From assembly GCA_036264135.1 (NCBI GenBank), contig DATARN010000064.1, positions 1 to 64,000 on the forward strand: 64,000 nt of DNA, read 5' to 3'. The DNA comes from DATARN01 sp036264135 (GTDB taxonomy: Bacteria; Actinomycetota; Acidimicrobiia; Acidimicrobiales; Palsa-688). How positions within the stretch are numbered: position 1 is the first letter of the stretch; each line of letters opens with the position of its first letter. Both the position numbers and the translations under genes were made by a program. The notes beneath the pieces were generated by a model. That model was given only the letters and a program-made list of their open reading frames with translations, searched no databases and was not told the DNA's origin. Of the stretch, positions 17,340-25,379 are shown in pieces.

Positions 17340-18159
17340 ACACGCCCGGCAGGACCGGAGGCGGTCGCTCCGATGGCAGGAACAGGAAGTAGTGGACGTA
17401 TCCCTCGGGCATGTCGTAGGGAACGAACGTCGCCGGGACGAGGGAGAGTTGGTCGCGGTCGAGATCAAATTCGGTGAGAGGGCGCAGATCCCGGCCGGAC
17501 ACGAAGTAACCGGTATACCCGAGGCCGGCGAGGTAATCAAAGGTCTCGGTGATCGGGGCGCGCTGGTGCCGCTGTTCGATTTCGACGAACAGCGCGGGCC
17601 GCCAGACCGTCAACGTGTGAATGCTTCCCGCCAGCACCGCCCCTTCGTGACCCACCACGTCGCAGCGCAGGAAGGTGATCGGCCGTTGGCCACCGCGGGA
17701 CGAGAGCAACTGGTCGATGGTCTGCAACTCCACGACGACGTCGTCATTGGCCACGTCGGCAGAGTTCCGTACGTCGGCGTAGCCCACGCTCGACAGCGCG
17801 CCGAGGGTGCGGCCCTGGTACACGGGAACGTGGATGCTGCCCTGGCCGCTGCGGTCCGAGGCGGCAACCGGGCACACCGTGATGTTGCTCCGCCGCTGCG
17901 CCACTCGGGCCACGGCGGCGGCGTTCGGAGGGAAGGGCTCGATACTCCACACGTGACCACCACGACCCACTCGGGAGGACAGGGCCAGCGTGTACGTGCC
18001 CCGGTGGGCTCCCACGTCGACCGCCCCGTCACCCTCACGCACCAGGTGTTTGATAAGGGCGAGCGTCACGTCGTTGCGGAGACGCTTCTGCAAAAGGCGA
18101 AGACGGACGCTGACGGTGGGACTTACCGCGTCGATCCTCGCCGTCAACCCCCGGTTCAT
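17218..18159 (-). CDS. FkbM-family methyltransferase
   Basis: A 313-residue SAM-dependent methyltransferase. Motif I is D-V-G-A-H-R-G-T-Y-T, followed by S-I-E-P-F-P-P-N and the D-V-V-G-H-E-G/V-F-V-E-I-E segments of the FkbM fold. FkbM enzymes O-methylate sugars in polysaccharides and glycosylated metabolites, so it probably caps or decorates the locus glycan. The ATG overlaps the preceding glycosyltransferase stop (ATGA). Homology should end near F-L-F-L-P; the last 40 or so residues run antisense through the end of the convergent glycosyltransferase gene and are basic and Pro-rich. That suggests loss of the original stop codon. Confidence 0.8.
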   Translation of the reverse strand: MNRGLTARIDAVSPTVSVRLRLLQKRLRNDVTLALIKHLVREGDGAVDVGAHRGTYTLALSSRVGRGGHVWSIEPFPPNAAAVARVAQRRSNITVCPVAASDRSGQGSIHVPVYQGRTLGALSSVGYADVRNSADVANDDVVVELQTIDQLLSSRGGQRPITFLRCDVVGHEGAVLAGSIHTLTVWRPALFVEIEQRHQRAPITETFDYLAGLGYTGYFVSGRDLRPLTEFDLDRDQLSLVPATFVPYDMPEGYVHYFLFLPSERPPPVLPGVSRRARLRADPRSDPRHVGSRPASVPPGPSSLPLAGRPATG

Positions 18160-19313
18160 GTTTCGCTGGCCGCCACGAGCAGGGACTCGAGAGTGTCCAT
18201 GACGGAGGTGATAGAGAACCGTTCCGCCCGAGTGAGGGCCAGGGTGCGCGCCTCGTCCCGGAGCTCGGCGTCGGTCAGGGCCCGTGTCAGCGCGGTCGCC
18301 AGTGCCGCGGTGTCCCCGACCGGGTAGAGCAAGGGATAGCTGTCCCCCAGCACGAACCGGTTCGCTGCGATGTCTGAAGCCACGACGACCCGGCCCCACG
18401 CGCAGGCCTCGACCAGCGCGTTCGACATGCCCTCGGTCACACTGGGCAGGACGAAGACGTCATGGGCGCCGAGGAGGGCGGCGAGATCGGGAACCCACTC
18501 CATCACCGCCACGCTGGCAGTCAGGGCGCCGTCACCATTCACCGTCGCCCGTAGTTCCGGAAGAAGGTCACCGGGGCGGCCGCCGCCAACGAGGGTCAGC
18601 CGGGCGTCGGGTAAGCGGGCGAGCACCGCGTGCCAGGCGTCGAGAAGCCGAGGCAGGTCCTTCTGGACCTCGAAGGTCCCGGCGAAGAGCACCGACCGGT
18701 CACCGGAGAGGGGCGGCGGTGTCACCGTGCCCACGGGGGACGGCAGCACCATGATGCGATCAGCGGCGACGTAGGCGCCCAGCTCGTCGGCCGCGGCGTC
18801 GGTTTGGGCCAGCACCGCGTCGGCCCGCCCGAGCAGCGTTCTTCGCACCCTGCGATCGAGGCGGTAAGCGGCCCCCGACCAGTGCCCGCGAGGAGCGGCG
18901 CCCCCCTCCAGTGATTCGGCTTCCCCGGATTGGCCACTGGTCGTCGCCAGGGCGAGGTAGGGCCGCCGACGCAGCCGGCCACAAAGTCCCGCCGCCATCA
19001 GCGGCGAGTACAGCTGCAGGGCCAGGTACACCGACCGGCGCCGGGCCCAGGCGGAGCCGACGACGATCGCGGTGACGAGATACAGGACCGTTCCCGCCCG
19101 GGAATACTCGAAGTTCGGTACTTCGAATATGGTGAGGTTGGCCGAGCGGTCCAGATGAAAGCGGCGTTGGTTGCTGCCTCGGGCCACGACCCGGACCTCC
19201 CAGCCGCGCTGCGCCAGCTGGTTGGCGATGAGCCGGGCCCGCTTCTCCGCCCCACCGGGCTCCCGATGGCTCGGGCTGAAAAAGATCACTCGTCGGCGGC
19301 GCGACCCGCCCAT
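18156..19313 (-). CDS. GT4 glycosyltransferase
   Basis: A 385-residue GT4-type enzyme. The N-terminal motif is H-R-E-P-G-G-A-E-K-R-A, the classic G-G-A-E start. The donor half begins L-F-A-G-T-F-E-V-Q-K and has P-S-V-T-E-G-M-S-N-A-L-V-E-A-C-A-W-G, where the E-x7-E pair is present. It retains configuration and uses a nucleotide sugar. It sits within the minus-strand operon sugar transferase - DegT - DUF4012 - Gfo/Idh - this gene - FkbM. Its ATG shares one base with the upstream stop (TGATG), indicating reinitiation coupling. Confidence 0.85.
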   Translation of the reverse strand: MGGSRRRRVIFFSPSHREPGGAEKRARLIANQLAQRGWEVRVVARGSNQRRFHLDRSANLTIFEVPNFEYSRAGTVLYLVTAIVVGSAWARRRSVYLALQLYSPLMAAGLCGRLRRRPYLALATTSGQSGEAESLEGGAAPRGHWSGAAYRLDRRVRRTLLGRADAVLAQTDAAADELGAYVAADRIMVLPSPVGTVTPPPLSGDRSVLFAGTFEVQKDLPRLLDAWHAVLARLPDARLTLVGGGRPGDLLPELRATVNGDGALTASVAVMEWVPDLAALLGAHDVFVLPSVTEGMSNALVEACAWGRVVVASDIAANRFVLGDSYPLLYPVGDTAALATALTRALTDAELRDEARTLALTRAERFSITSVMDTLESLLVAASET

Positions 19314-20359
19314 CAGCGCGCCAGGCCCTCACCTGAGGGCTGTGGAGAACGACTCCGGTCCAACTCGACGACGACCCCACCGTTTCGCCACGAATCATCG
19401 GCCGCGGCCAGCGCGCGCACCACCTCCAACCCGAACCAGGCGTCTGATTGGCACGGCGCGCCGGTGGTGACGCAGGCCACGAAGTGCTCGATCTCGAGCA
19501 GCAGCGGTTCGGTGGGCGCGACATGCGGTGCGATGGTGTCTCCGTAGCGATAGGTCAGCAGGTTCTCGCCGAAGTCGGCGGAATCGGTGGTCATCACGCC
19601 CCGGTCGAAGACCTTTATCGGTTCGTCGGGCATGGTGTCGTCGTACACGATGGTGCCGAGGTCGCCGACCAGCACGACGTTTCGCACCTTTCTCGGTGCG
19701 CGCCACGACACCACCACTGAGGCGATGACCCCCGACGAGAAGGTGAGGTTGATGAACGCAACGTCGGGCACGCCCGCCCGGACGGAGCTCCGGGCGGTCG
19801 TTTGTACTCGCACGGGGAAGTCTTTGAGCACATGAAACAGGATGGAAAAATCGTGGGGCGCCAAGTCCCAGATGACGTTGATGTCGCTGCGGTACAGCCC
19901 GAGGTTGAGCCGGGCGGTGGTGAGGTAATGGAGACGGCCGATCTGGCCGCGATCAACCACGTCGGTCATGACCTGCACCCGCGGGCTGAACAGGAACGTA
20001 TGGCCCACCATGGCGGTGAGCTCCCTCTCGTGGGCCAGCTGGGCTAACCCGGCGGCGTCGACGATGTTGGCGGCAAGGGGCTTTTCGACCAACACGTGGC
20101 GCCCCGACTCCAGGATCAGCCGGGCCAGCGCGGCGTGACTTTGCACCGGCGTCGCCACGATGACGGCTCGGACCTCGGGGGCGGCCAAGGCGTCGGACAG
20201 GGACGAGGCGACGGCCACACCCGGGTAGAACTTCCGAACGAACGCAAGCCGGCCCGGCTCGGTGTCGACCCCGAGAACGGACTCGGGACCGCAGGTGGCA
20301 ACCAAATTGCGAAGAATCTTCTCGCCCCAGTATCCGAGGCCGACGAGGGCTATCTTCAT
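19313..20359 (-). CDS. Gfo/Idh/MocA-family sugar dehydrogenase
   Basis: A 348-residue NAD(P)-dependent oxidoreductase. It has a Rossmann fingerprint G-L-G-Y-W-G near residue 7, the V-E-K-P-L-A-A-N motif around 95, and a D-L-A-P-H-D segment with the catalytic His. In polysaccharide loci, such WbpB/WlbA-like enzymes oxidise position 3 of a UDP-sugar acid, and a DegT aminotransferase then installs an amino group. Both types occur in this operon, so a 3-amino sugar is a reasonable inference. No dedicated acetyltransferase or UDP-GlcNAc dehydrogenase is seen in the window. The gene lies five bases after the DUF4012 stop. Confidence 0.82.
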   Translation of the reverse strand: MKIALVGLGYWGEKILRNLVATCGPESVLGVDTEPGRLAFVRKFYPGVAVASSLSDALAAPEVRAVIVATPVQSHAALARLILESGRHVLVEKPLAANIVDAAGLAQLAHERELTAMVGHTFLFSPRVQVMTDVVDRGQIGRLHYLTTARLNLGLYRSDINVIWDLAPHDFSILFHVLKDFPVRVQTTARSSVRAGVPDVAFINLTFSSGVIASVVVSWRAPRKVRNVVLVGDLGTIVYDDTMPDEPIKVFDRGVMTTDSADFGENLLTYRYGDTIAPHVAPTEPLLLEIEHFVACVTTGAPCQSDAWFGLEVVRALAAADDSWRNGGVVVELDRSRSPQPSGEGLAR

Positions 20360-20364
20360 GGCGC

Positions 20365-22119
20365 TCAGGCCGAATGCTTCCAGGCGACGGCGTGGCGACC
20401 GGTGTCAGACCATGACTGCCCCGCGGAGGTCCACGCCACAACGGGCACCCTCGCCGACGGTTCGACCACCAGCGTTCCCCGCGTCACCGGAAGGAGGAAG
20501 CGACCGACGAAGGTGTGGGTCTGCCCGGCCGCCAGCTGGAACGGAAAGGCCATGACCTCGGTCGGACCATCCTCGCCCGCCACCGCAAGCTGGTCGACGC
20601 CATCAACGTGCCCACCGGTCGCACCCCGCGGCATGGTGATCGATATCAGACCGACGTACACGCCGCTCGCAACCGGCACCCGGGGAGCCGGTCCCGCCAC
20701 CTCCACCGGCTCGCCCGCCGGCACGCGGTTTTGCAGGGTGATGCTGACGCTCACGGCGGTCTGTCGACCCTGTGGACTGAAGCTCAGATCGACGGCCGCG
20801 TGCAGGAAGTAGTCCAGCTTGTTGCCACCCCGGTTCAGTATCGACACCATCAGGGAATCGGGGTGAACGGCACCGTCGACTGCGAGGGCCTGCCAACCTG
20901 CTTCTGCCGCTGCGTCCCGCGACCACAAAAGGATGTGCCGCCCCCGCGCCGCTCGCGCCAGGCCCTCGGCCAGCGTCGTCCGGGACCAGCCGCCGTGTGC
21001 CAGAGCATCGAAGGTCGCTCCCGCGATCTGGCCGAGTTCTTCCCGCCGCTGATTGTTCTGGGCGTCGAGATAGGTGTTGAACTCGACGTATTCGCCGTGC
21101 AACAACTCGTCGACCACATTGTCGGCATCGAACTGGTGTCCGGCGACGGCAACCGGACCGGTCGCCTTGAGGAGGTACTGCAGGGTGACCGAGTCGAGGG
21201 CCAGCACTCCGTCGACGGGCGGATGGCCGAGCGCCGACCACATCTGCGCCGCCAACGGGGCTTGGACGTCGAAGCGCGGCGAGGCCATCAGGTTTCGCCA
21301 CTCCTGCGTGGGCGCCAGCCAGCCCCAACGAGCCGCCAGGTCGCCGCTCACGGCGACCGCACCGGCCGGGACGGGAATGTCGGTCACCGTCTGGAAGGGG
21401 CCCAGGTGGAGCCCGTCTGGTCCGGTCGACAATTCCCCCACCGACAGAAACATCCCCGAGCCGGACCGCATCTCGGCGTTATTGGCCGCGAAGACCAGGT
21501 AGCGGTGACTCCTGGTCAGCAGATCGCTCAAGGCCCGGCCCCCCACCGATGCACGATGCAGCGCCGAGCGGAGTTGGTCGAGATCCGAGCCCAGCTTGGT
21601 TCGGGCGTCGGCAAGGGCGCCAACCAGGCCGTGGCGCGGCCCGAGGGACACCGCGGCCAACTGGCTCGCCGCGTGATCCGCCAGCGCCGCCAGCGCATCG
21701 GCGGTGCCCCCCTCGCCGGAGAGCGTTTGCGTCCGGGCGTTGAGGAGTGCACGTCCCTGTGACGCGGCGTCCAGGGCGACAGTGGACACCTTGGTGGCGG
21801 CGCCGGAAAGAGTCGAGAGTGACCGCAGTTGACGACCGACGACCGGCAGGAACCGCACGCCGATGAAGATCGGCGCGTCTATCCGGCGGTGAGCGTGCGC
21901 AAAGTCGGCGGCCGCCGACCGCAGCCCGGGCAGCGGCCGTCCGGCCGCCAGGTCAGCCGGGGTGAGGTGGTCGCGAACGAGGCTGACGGCGTCCATCCCC
22001 GAGCGCAGTTCGCGGCGGGCTTGCAGGAGCGTCCAGCCGGCGGCGATAACCCAGACCAATGCGACCAGCCCGACGAGGCCGAGACCCAGCCGTCGCAGGC
22101 TGCGCCGCTCGGCGCTCAT
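20365..22119 (-). CDS. DUF4012 membrane-anchored protein
   Basis: A 584-residue protein of the DUF4012 family. It has one N-terminal membrane helix (about 12-32), a helical region to about 180, then a long beta-rich extracellular domain containing the conserved N-N-A-E-M-R-S-G-S-G-M and D-S-V-T-L-Q-Y-L-L-K-A-T-G segments. The C-terminal 100 residues carry another beta domain. DUF4012 proteins recur in actinobacterial exopolysaccharide clusters and resemble LytR-CpsA-Psr-associated proteins, but their activity is unknown. Outer-face assembly or attachment of the polymer is plausible. The ATG overlaps the DegT stop by four bases. Confidence 0.75.
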   Translation of the reverse strand: MSAERRSLRRLGLGLVGLVALVWVIAAGWTLLQARRELRSGMDAVSLVRDHLTPADLAAGRPLPGLRSAAADFAHAHRRIDAPIFIGVRFLPVVGRQLRSLSTLSGAATKVSTVALDAASQGRALLNARTQTLSGEGGTADALAALADHAASQLAAVSLGPRHGLVGALADARTKLGSDLDQLRSALHRASVGGRALSDLLTRSHRYLVFAANNAEMRSGSGMFLSVGELSTGPDGLHLGPFQTVTDIPVPAGAVAVSGDLAARWGWLAPTQEWRNLMASPRFDVQAPLAAQMWSALGHPPVDGVLALDSVTLQYLLKATGPVAVAGHQFDADNVVDELLHGEYVEFNTYLDAQNNQRREELGQIAGATFDALAHGGWSRTTLAEGLARAARGRHILLWSRDAAAEAGWQALAVDGAVHPDSLMVSILNRGGNKLDYFLHAAVDLSFSPQGRQTAVSVSITLQNRVPAGEPVEVAGPAPRVPVASGVYVGLISITMPRGATGGHVDGVDQLAVAGEDGPTEVMAFPFQLAAGQTHTFVGRFLLPVTRGTLVVEPSARVPVVAWTSAGQSWSDTGRHAVAWKHSA

Positions 22120-23402
22120 GACACGACGATGGCGTTGGCGAGGCCCCGAACGCACCTGTCCAGCTGGGCGTCGGTCATCTCGGGATAGAACGGCAAGGAC
22201 AACACCGTGCGGGCCAAACGCTCGCAGCCGGGAAGCGCACCCTCGGCCACGCCGAGGTAGCGGCACGCCGGCTGGAGGTGCACGGGAGTCGGGTAATGCA
22301 CCGCCGCTCCAATCCCCGACGCTCGCAACCGGGTGAGCACGGCGTCACGGTGATCGACGCGCACCACCATCAGGTGATAGGCGGCGCGGACATCGCCGGG
22401 TACCTCGAGGATCGAGACCCCGGGGATGGCCTGCAGTTGACGGAGGTAGCGAGACGCCAGGCGGTCACGAGACACCAGCGACCGATCGAAGTGGGCCAAC
22501 TTCACGGTCAGGAACGCCGCTTGCAGCTCGTCGAGGCGCTCGTTGCCGCCCGATTCAACGTGGTGGTGTTTCTCCGACTGGCCGTGGTCGCGCAGGCGAC
22601 GGACCCGGTCCGCCAACCAGGCATCGTTGGTTGTCACGGCCCCGGCCTCGCCCAAGGCACCGAGGTTCTTCGTCGGGAAGAAGCTCATGGCGGCGGCGTC
22701 GCCCAGCGAGCCGACCGGGCGGCCGTCGCACCACGCCCCGAAGGCCTGGGCGGCATCCTCGACCAGCAGGAGCTGATGGCGATTGGCAATGGCGGCGAGC
22801 TGCGGCATGGCTGCCGGCGTGCCGTACATGTGCACGGCGATGATCGCCGAGGTGCGTGGCGTGATCGCGGCCGCGACCGACTCGGGGTCCACCGAGGCGG
22901 TGGTGACGTCAGCGTCGGCGAAGACGGGGGTCGCCTGGACGGACATCACCGCCTCGGCGGTGGCGAAGAAGGTGTTGGCCGGTAGGACCACCTCATCGCC
23001 GGGGCCGACGCCGGCGGCCCGGAGAATGAGGGATAGTGCCGCCGTTCCCGAGCTCACGCCGGCGACGTGGTTCACCCCCAGCCGGCTCGCCAGCGCCGTC
23101 TCGAATCCTGCCACCTCGCCGGCACTGACGAAGGTGCCGCTGTCCAGGACTCGACAAAACGCATGGTGCAGATCGGCCAATAGGCCGTCGTCGAACATGG
23201 TGAGGTCGACGAGCGGAACAGAATCCTCGTTCCATGAGGTTGCCCGCGCCGCCGAGCCGTTGTCTACACGCGACGATAGAATTTTGACTGCTCCAAATCC
23301 GCCATATTCCCGCCGCTTCAGGCCGCGCCAATCCCCCGGGCAACGGTCCAGGGGGTGCGGAGCAAGATCCACAGCTCCATTGGGAACGTCCACGACTCCC
23401 AA
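22116..23402 (-). CDS. DegT/DnrJ/EryC1-family sugar aminotransferase
   Basis: A PLP-dependent aminotransferase for nucleotide sugars. Conserved parts are V-S-S-G-T-A-A-L near the phosphate-binding site, V-E-D-A-A-Q-A-F-G, and S-F-F-P-T-K-N-L-G, whose Lys binds PLP. Homology begins at P-L-V-D-L, near base 23216. No ATG, GTG or TTG lies between that point and base 23372, so the usual start is missing. The candidates are a TTG at 23402 (used here, 85 bases inside the upstream gene), a GTG at 23372, or an ATG at 23198 that would cut off the conserved start. It probably acts with the Gfo/Idh enzyme to make an amino sugar. Confidence 0.82.
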   Translation of the reverse strand: MGVVDVPNGAVDLAPHPLDRCPGDWRGLKRREYGGFGAVKILSSRVDNGSAARATSWNEDSVPLVDLTMFDDGLLADLHHAFCRVLDSGTFVSAGEVAGFETALASRLGVNHVAGVSSGTAALSLILRAAGVGPGDEVVLPANTFFATAEAVMSVQATPVFADADVTTASVDPESVAAAITPRTSAIIAVHMYGTPAAMPQLAAIANRHQLLLVEDAAQAFGAWCDGRPVGSLGDAAAMSFFPTKNLGALGEAGAVTTNDAWLADRVRRLRDHGQSEKHHHVESGGNERLDELQAAFLTVKLAHFDRSLVSRDRLASRYLRQLQAIPGVSILEVPGDVRAAYHLMVVRVDHRDAVLTRLRASGIGAAVHYPTPVHLQPACRYLGVAEGALPGCERLARTVLSLPFYPEMTDAQLDRCVRGLANAIVVS

Positions 23403-24037
23403 TACTTGATATCCAGCTCAACCATCTCCTGGAAGGACATGGTGGCTCGCCCCATCACCTGCCAGAGGCCCGTCACACCTGGCTTCACCCGCAAGCGTTG
23501 GCGCTGACGGGCGTCGTAGAGCTCGACTTCGTAGGGAAGGGCAGGCCGGGGACCAACCAGGCTCATGTCCCCCTTGACGACGTTCCACAACTGCGGAAGT
23601 TCATCGATGCTGTAACGGCGAAGAACACGCCCAATGCGGGTGATCCGCGGGTCGTGCGCCATCTTGAACATGCCAGCGTGCTGCTGCGCCTGACCCTTGA
23701 TGAGCGCAGTGATATAGGCCTGGTGACTGCTGTCGCTGTTGCGGCTGAACATCGTCCGGATTTTCAACAACCGAAAGGTCCTGCCATCCCTTCCGATCCG
23801 ATCCTGGTGGAATATCGGCGATCCGGGGCTTTCCAACCAGATCGCCGCCATGGCCAGCGCAACGATTGGCAGGAACCCGAGGAGAAGCAGAATCGACAAA
23901 ACAATGTCGAGAGTCCGCTTGGTCGCGGCGCCCGCTAATGGGAGCGGATAGCGACGCGGAGTATCCAGATGGAGAGTGCGGGTGAGAGATGTCGAGACAC
24001 CCGTCGCCGCGATCATCGAAGTCTTTGACACGGCCAT
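23318..24037 (-). CDS. Polyprenyl-phosphate sugar-1-phosphate transferase
   Basis: A 239-residue monotopic phosphoglycosyl transferase (bacterial sugar transferase family). A hydrophobic segment at about 44-66 is followed by F-H-Q-D-R-I-G-R-D-G, K-I-R-T-M, the D-E-L-P-Q-L-W-N-V signature, G-D-M-S-L-V-G-P-R-P, and K-P-G-V-T-G-L-W-Q-V. The Asp-Glu pair is the catalytic dyad. It transfers the first sugar-phosphate to undecaprenyl phosphate and so starts repeat-unit synthesis. It is the short form, without the N-terminal multi-helix domain of WbaP or WcaJ. It heads the six-gene minus-strand operon, and the WbaP-like enzyme usually defines the initiating sugar. Confidence 0.88.
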   Translation of the reverse strand: MAVSKTSMIAATGVSTSLTRTLHLDTPRRYPLPLAGAATKRTLDIVLSILLLLGFLPIVALAMAAIWLESPGSPIFHQDRIGRDGRTFRLLKIRTMFSRNSDSSHQAYITALIKGQAQQHAGMFKMAHDPRITRIGRVLRRYSIDELPQLWNVVKGDMSLVGPRPALPYEVELYDARQRQRLRVKPGVTGLWQVMGRATMSFQEMVELDIKYWESWTFPMELWILLRTPWTVARGIGAA

Positions 24038-24125
24038 TTCCGGTAGTTGAATGCGATTCCCAATGTCGGACAGAATCGGTGAGGGTGCAGCGTGGCGGAA
24101 TAAAGGCTGTTACGTGGGTGGGGCC

Positions 24126-24455
24126 CTAAGCCCGCCTCTTGCGGGCCGAGACTCGCAGTACGACCCCACCGCCAATCAACACCACACCGATGGTCGCAAG
24201 CTCGACCGCGTCGGTACCTGTGAACGGCAAGGATGAGGGCTGGCTGCCTTGAAAGGCCACCTCGACCGGGGCCACTCCCGTCTGCACGCTTCCCACCTGC
24301 GGTGGTGTGACGCCGGTGTAGGTGCCGGGGTCGGCGGTCTGAGCCGCCACCGGAGCCACCACACCCAGGCTCATGGCACCGAACACCAATCCCGGTGCCG
24401 CCCAGCGCCCTACCCGCCTTGCCAGCGATGCCATTCCGCCCATTGAAGTCGCCAC
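24126..24455 (-). CDS. Small LPXTG wall-anchored protein
   Basis: A 109-residue protein with a signal peptide (about 1-38, ending A-Q-A-like), a short Thr/Pro/Val-rich mature part, and a complete sortase sorting signal. That signal is L-P-F-T-G at about 76-80, a hydrophobic helix, and the tail S-A-R-K-R-R-A. Sortase would cleave after Thr and attach the roughly 40-residue mature peptide to the wall. GGAGG lies eight bases before the GTG start, and a near-consensus promoter lies further upstream. No sortase gene is in the window. It is at the right edge of the polysaccharide locus and in the same orientation as the sugar transferase. The function of such a short anchored peptide is unknown. 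Confidence 0.75.
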   Translation of the reverse strand: MATSMGGMASLARRVGRWAAPGLVFGAMSLGVVAPVAAQTADPGTYTGVTPPQVGSVQTGVAPVEVAFQGSQPSSLPFTGTDAVELATIGVVLIGGGVVLRVSARKRRA

Positions 24456-24475
24456 CCCTCGTACCTCCAGATGCG

Positions 24476-24504
24476 ACGCTAAGCACCCGAGTCGCCCTTG
24501 TCAA
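24476..24504 (-). promoter_or_regulatory. Near-consensus housekeeping promoter for the LPFTG gene
   Basis: On the minus strand a perfect -35 TTGACA (24499-24504) is followed by a 17-bp spacer and a -10 TAGCGT (24476-24481). The start codon follows 20 bases later with a good ribosome-binding site. It is the best sigma-70 promoter I see in the window. Confidence 0.7.
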
Positions 24505-24551
24505 GCCAATTGGACCAAACGTATCAAAGTTACCGCCGCTCGGCGCCGGCC

Positions 24552-24557
24552 TACCCT
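24552..24557 (+). promoter_or_regulatory. -10 box (TACCCT) for leaderless methyltransferase mRNA
   Basis: TACCCT ends six bases before the GTG at 24564. This supports that GTG as the true start over a TTG at 24498. Confidence 0.5.
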
Positions 24558-24563
24558 ACGGAG

Positions 24564-25379
24564 GTGGACGATTGGCTGGCGACCAACCGGGACCTGTGGG
24601 ACGAGCGAGTGCCGTTGCACATGGCGTCGGATTTTTACCGGGTCGAGGAATTCAAGGCCGGTCGGCCGGCCCTGCTGGGATTCGAGATCGACGAGCTCGG
24701 CCCGCTCGACGGCCTCCGCCTCGTCCACCTGCAGTGCCACTTCGGCCTGGACACCCTCGACATCGCCCGGCTGCACCCGACGGTCGAGGTCACCGGGGTG
24801 GACTTCTCGGCGCCGGCCATCGATGGCGCTGCTCGCCTGGCCGGCGAGCTACACCTGGCCGACCGGGCCCGGTTCGTGCTGAGCGACGTCTACCACGCCG
24901 CCGAGGCGGTAGGGAATGCCGGCTTTGACGTCGTCTACACGGGAAAAGGCGCCCTTCTCTGGCTCCCCGATCTCGAACGTTGGGCCGAGGTCGTCCGGGA
25001 CCTCCTCGTGCCCGGTGGCTACCTGTACCTCAGCGAGCTCCACCCGGTCGCGGACGCCCTGGGAGAGGACGATCCCGTTCCCGTGCGCGACTACTTCGCC
25101 ACCGAGGCGACGGTGCTCGACGAACCGGGCAGCTACGCCGACCCCACCCTGCCGACCGTCCACAACGTGAGCTACGAGTGGATCCACCCGGTCAGCCGGG
25201 TCATCTCCGCGCTGCTCGGCGCCGGCCTCCAACTGGAGTTGTTCCACGAGTGGGCCTTCACGCTGGACAGCCAGCACTCGTTCCTGGTCCCCCGTGAGGG
25301 CGCCCGGGGCCGGTGCTGGCCGGGGCCCGGCACGCTGCCGCTCATGTACTCCCTGAAGGCGGTCCGCCCCGGCCGCTGA
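24564..25379 (+). CDS. Class I SAM-dependent methyltransferase
   Basis: A 271-residue methyltransferase beginning V-D-D-W-L-A-T-N-R-D-L-W-D-E, the usual start of a family with a W-D helix followed by H-x3-S-x-F-Y. Motif I is L-V-H-L-Q-C-H-F-G-L-D-T, followed by the acidic V-T-G-V-D-F-S and the post-I D-V-V-Y-T-G-K-G. The family is widespread and its substrates are mostly unknown. It is cytoplasmic. The alternative TTG start at 24498 adds 22 residues that lack coding character. Its end overlaps the convergent glucanotransferase gene by 38 bases. Confidence 0.75.
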   Translation: MDDWLATNRDLWDERVPLHMASDFYRVEEFKAGRPALLGFEIDELGPLDGLRLVHLQCHFGLDTLDIARLHPTVEVTGVDFSAPAIDGAARLAGELHLADRARFVLSDVYHAAEAVGNAGFDVVYTGKGALLWLPDLERWAEVVRDLLVPGGYLYLSELHPVADALGEDDPVPVRDYFATEATVLDEPGSYADPTLPTVHNVSYEWIHPVSRVISALLGAGLQLELFHEWAFTLDSQHSFLVPREGARGRCWPGPGTLPLMYSLKAVRPGR

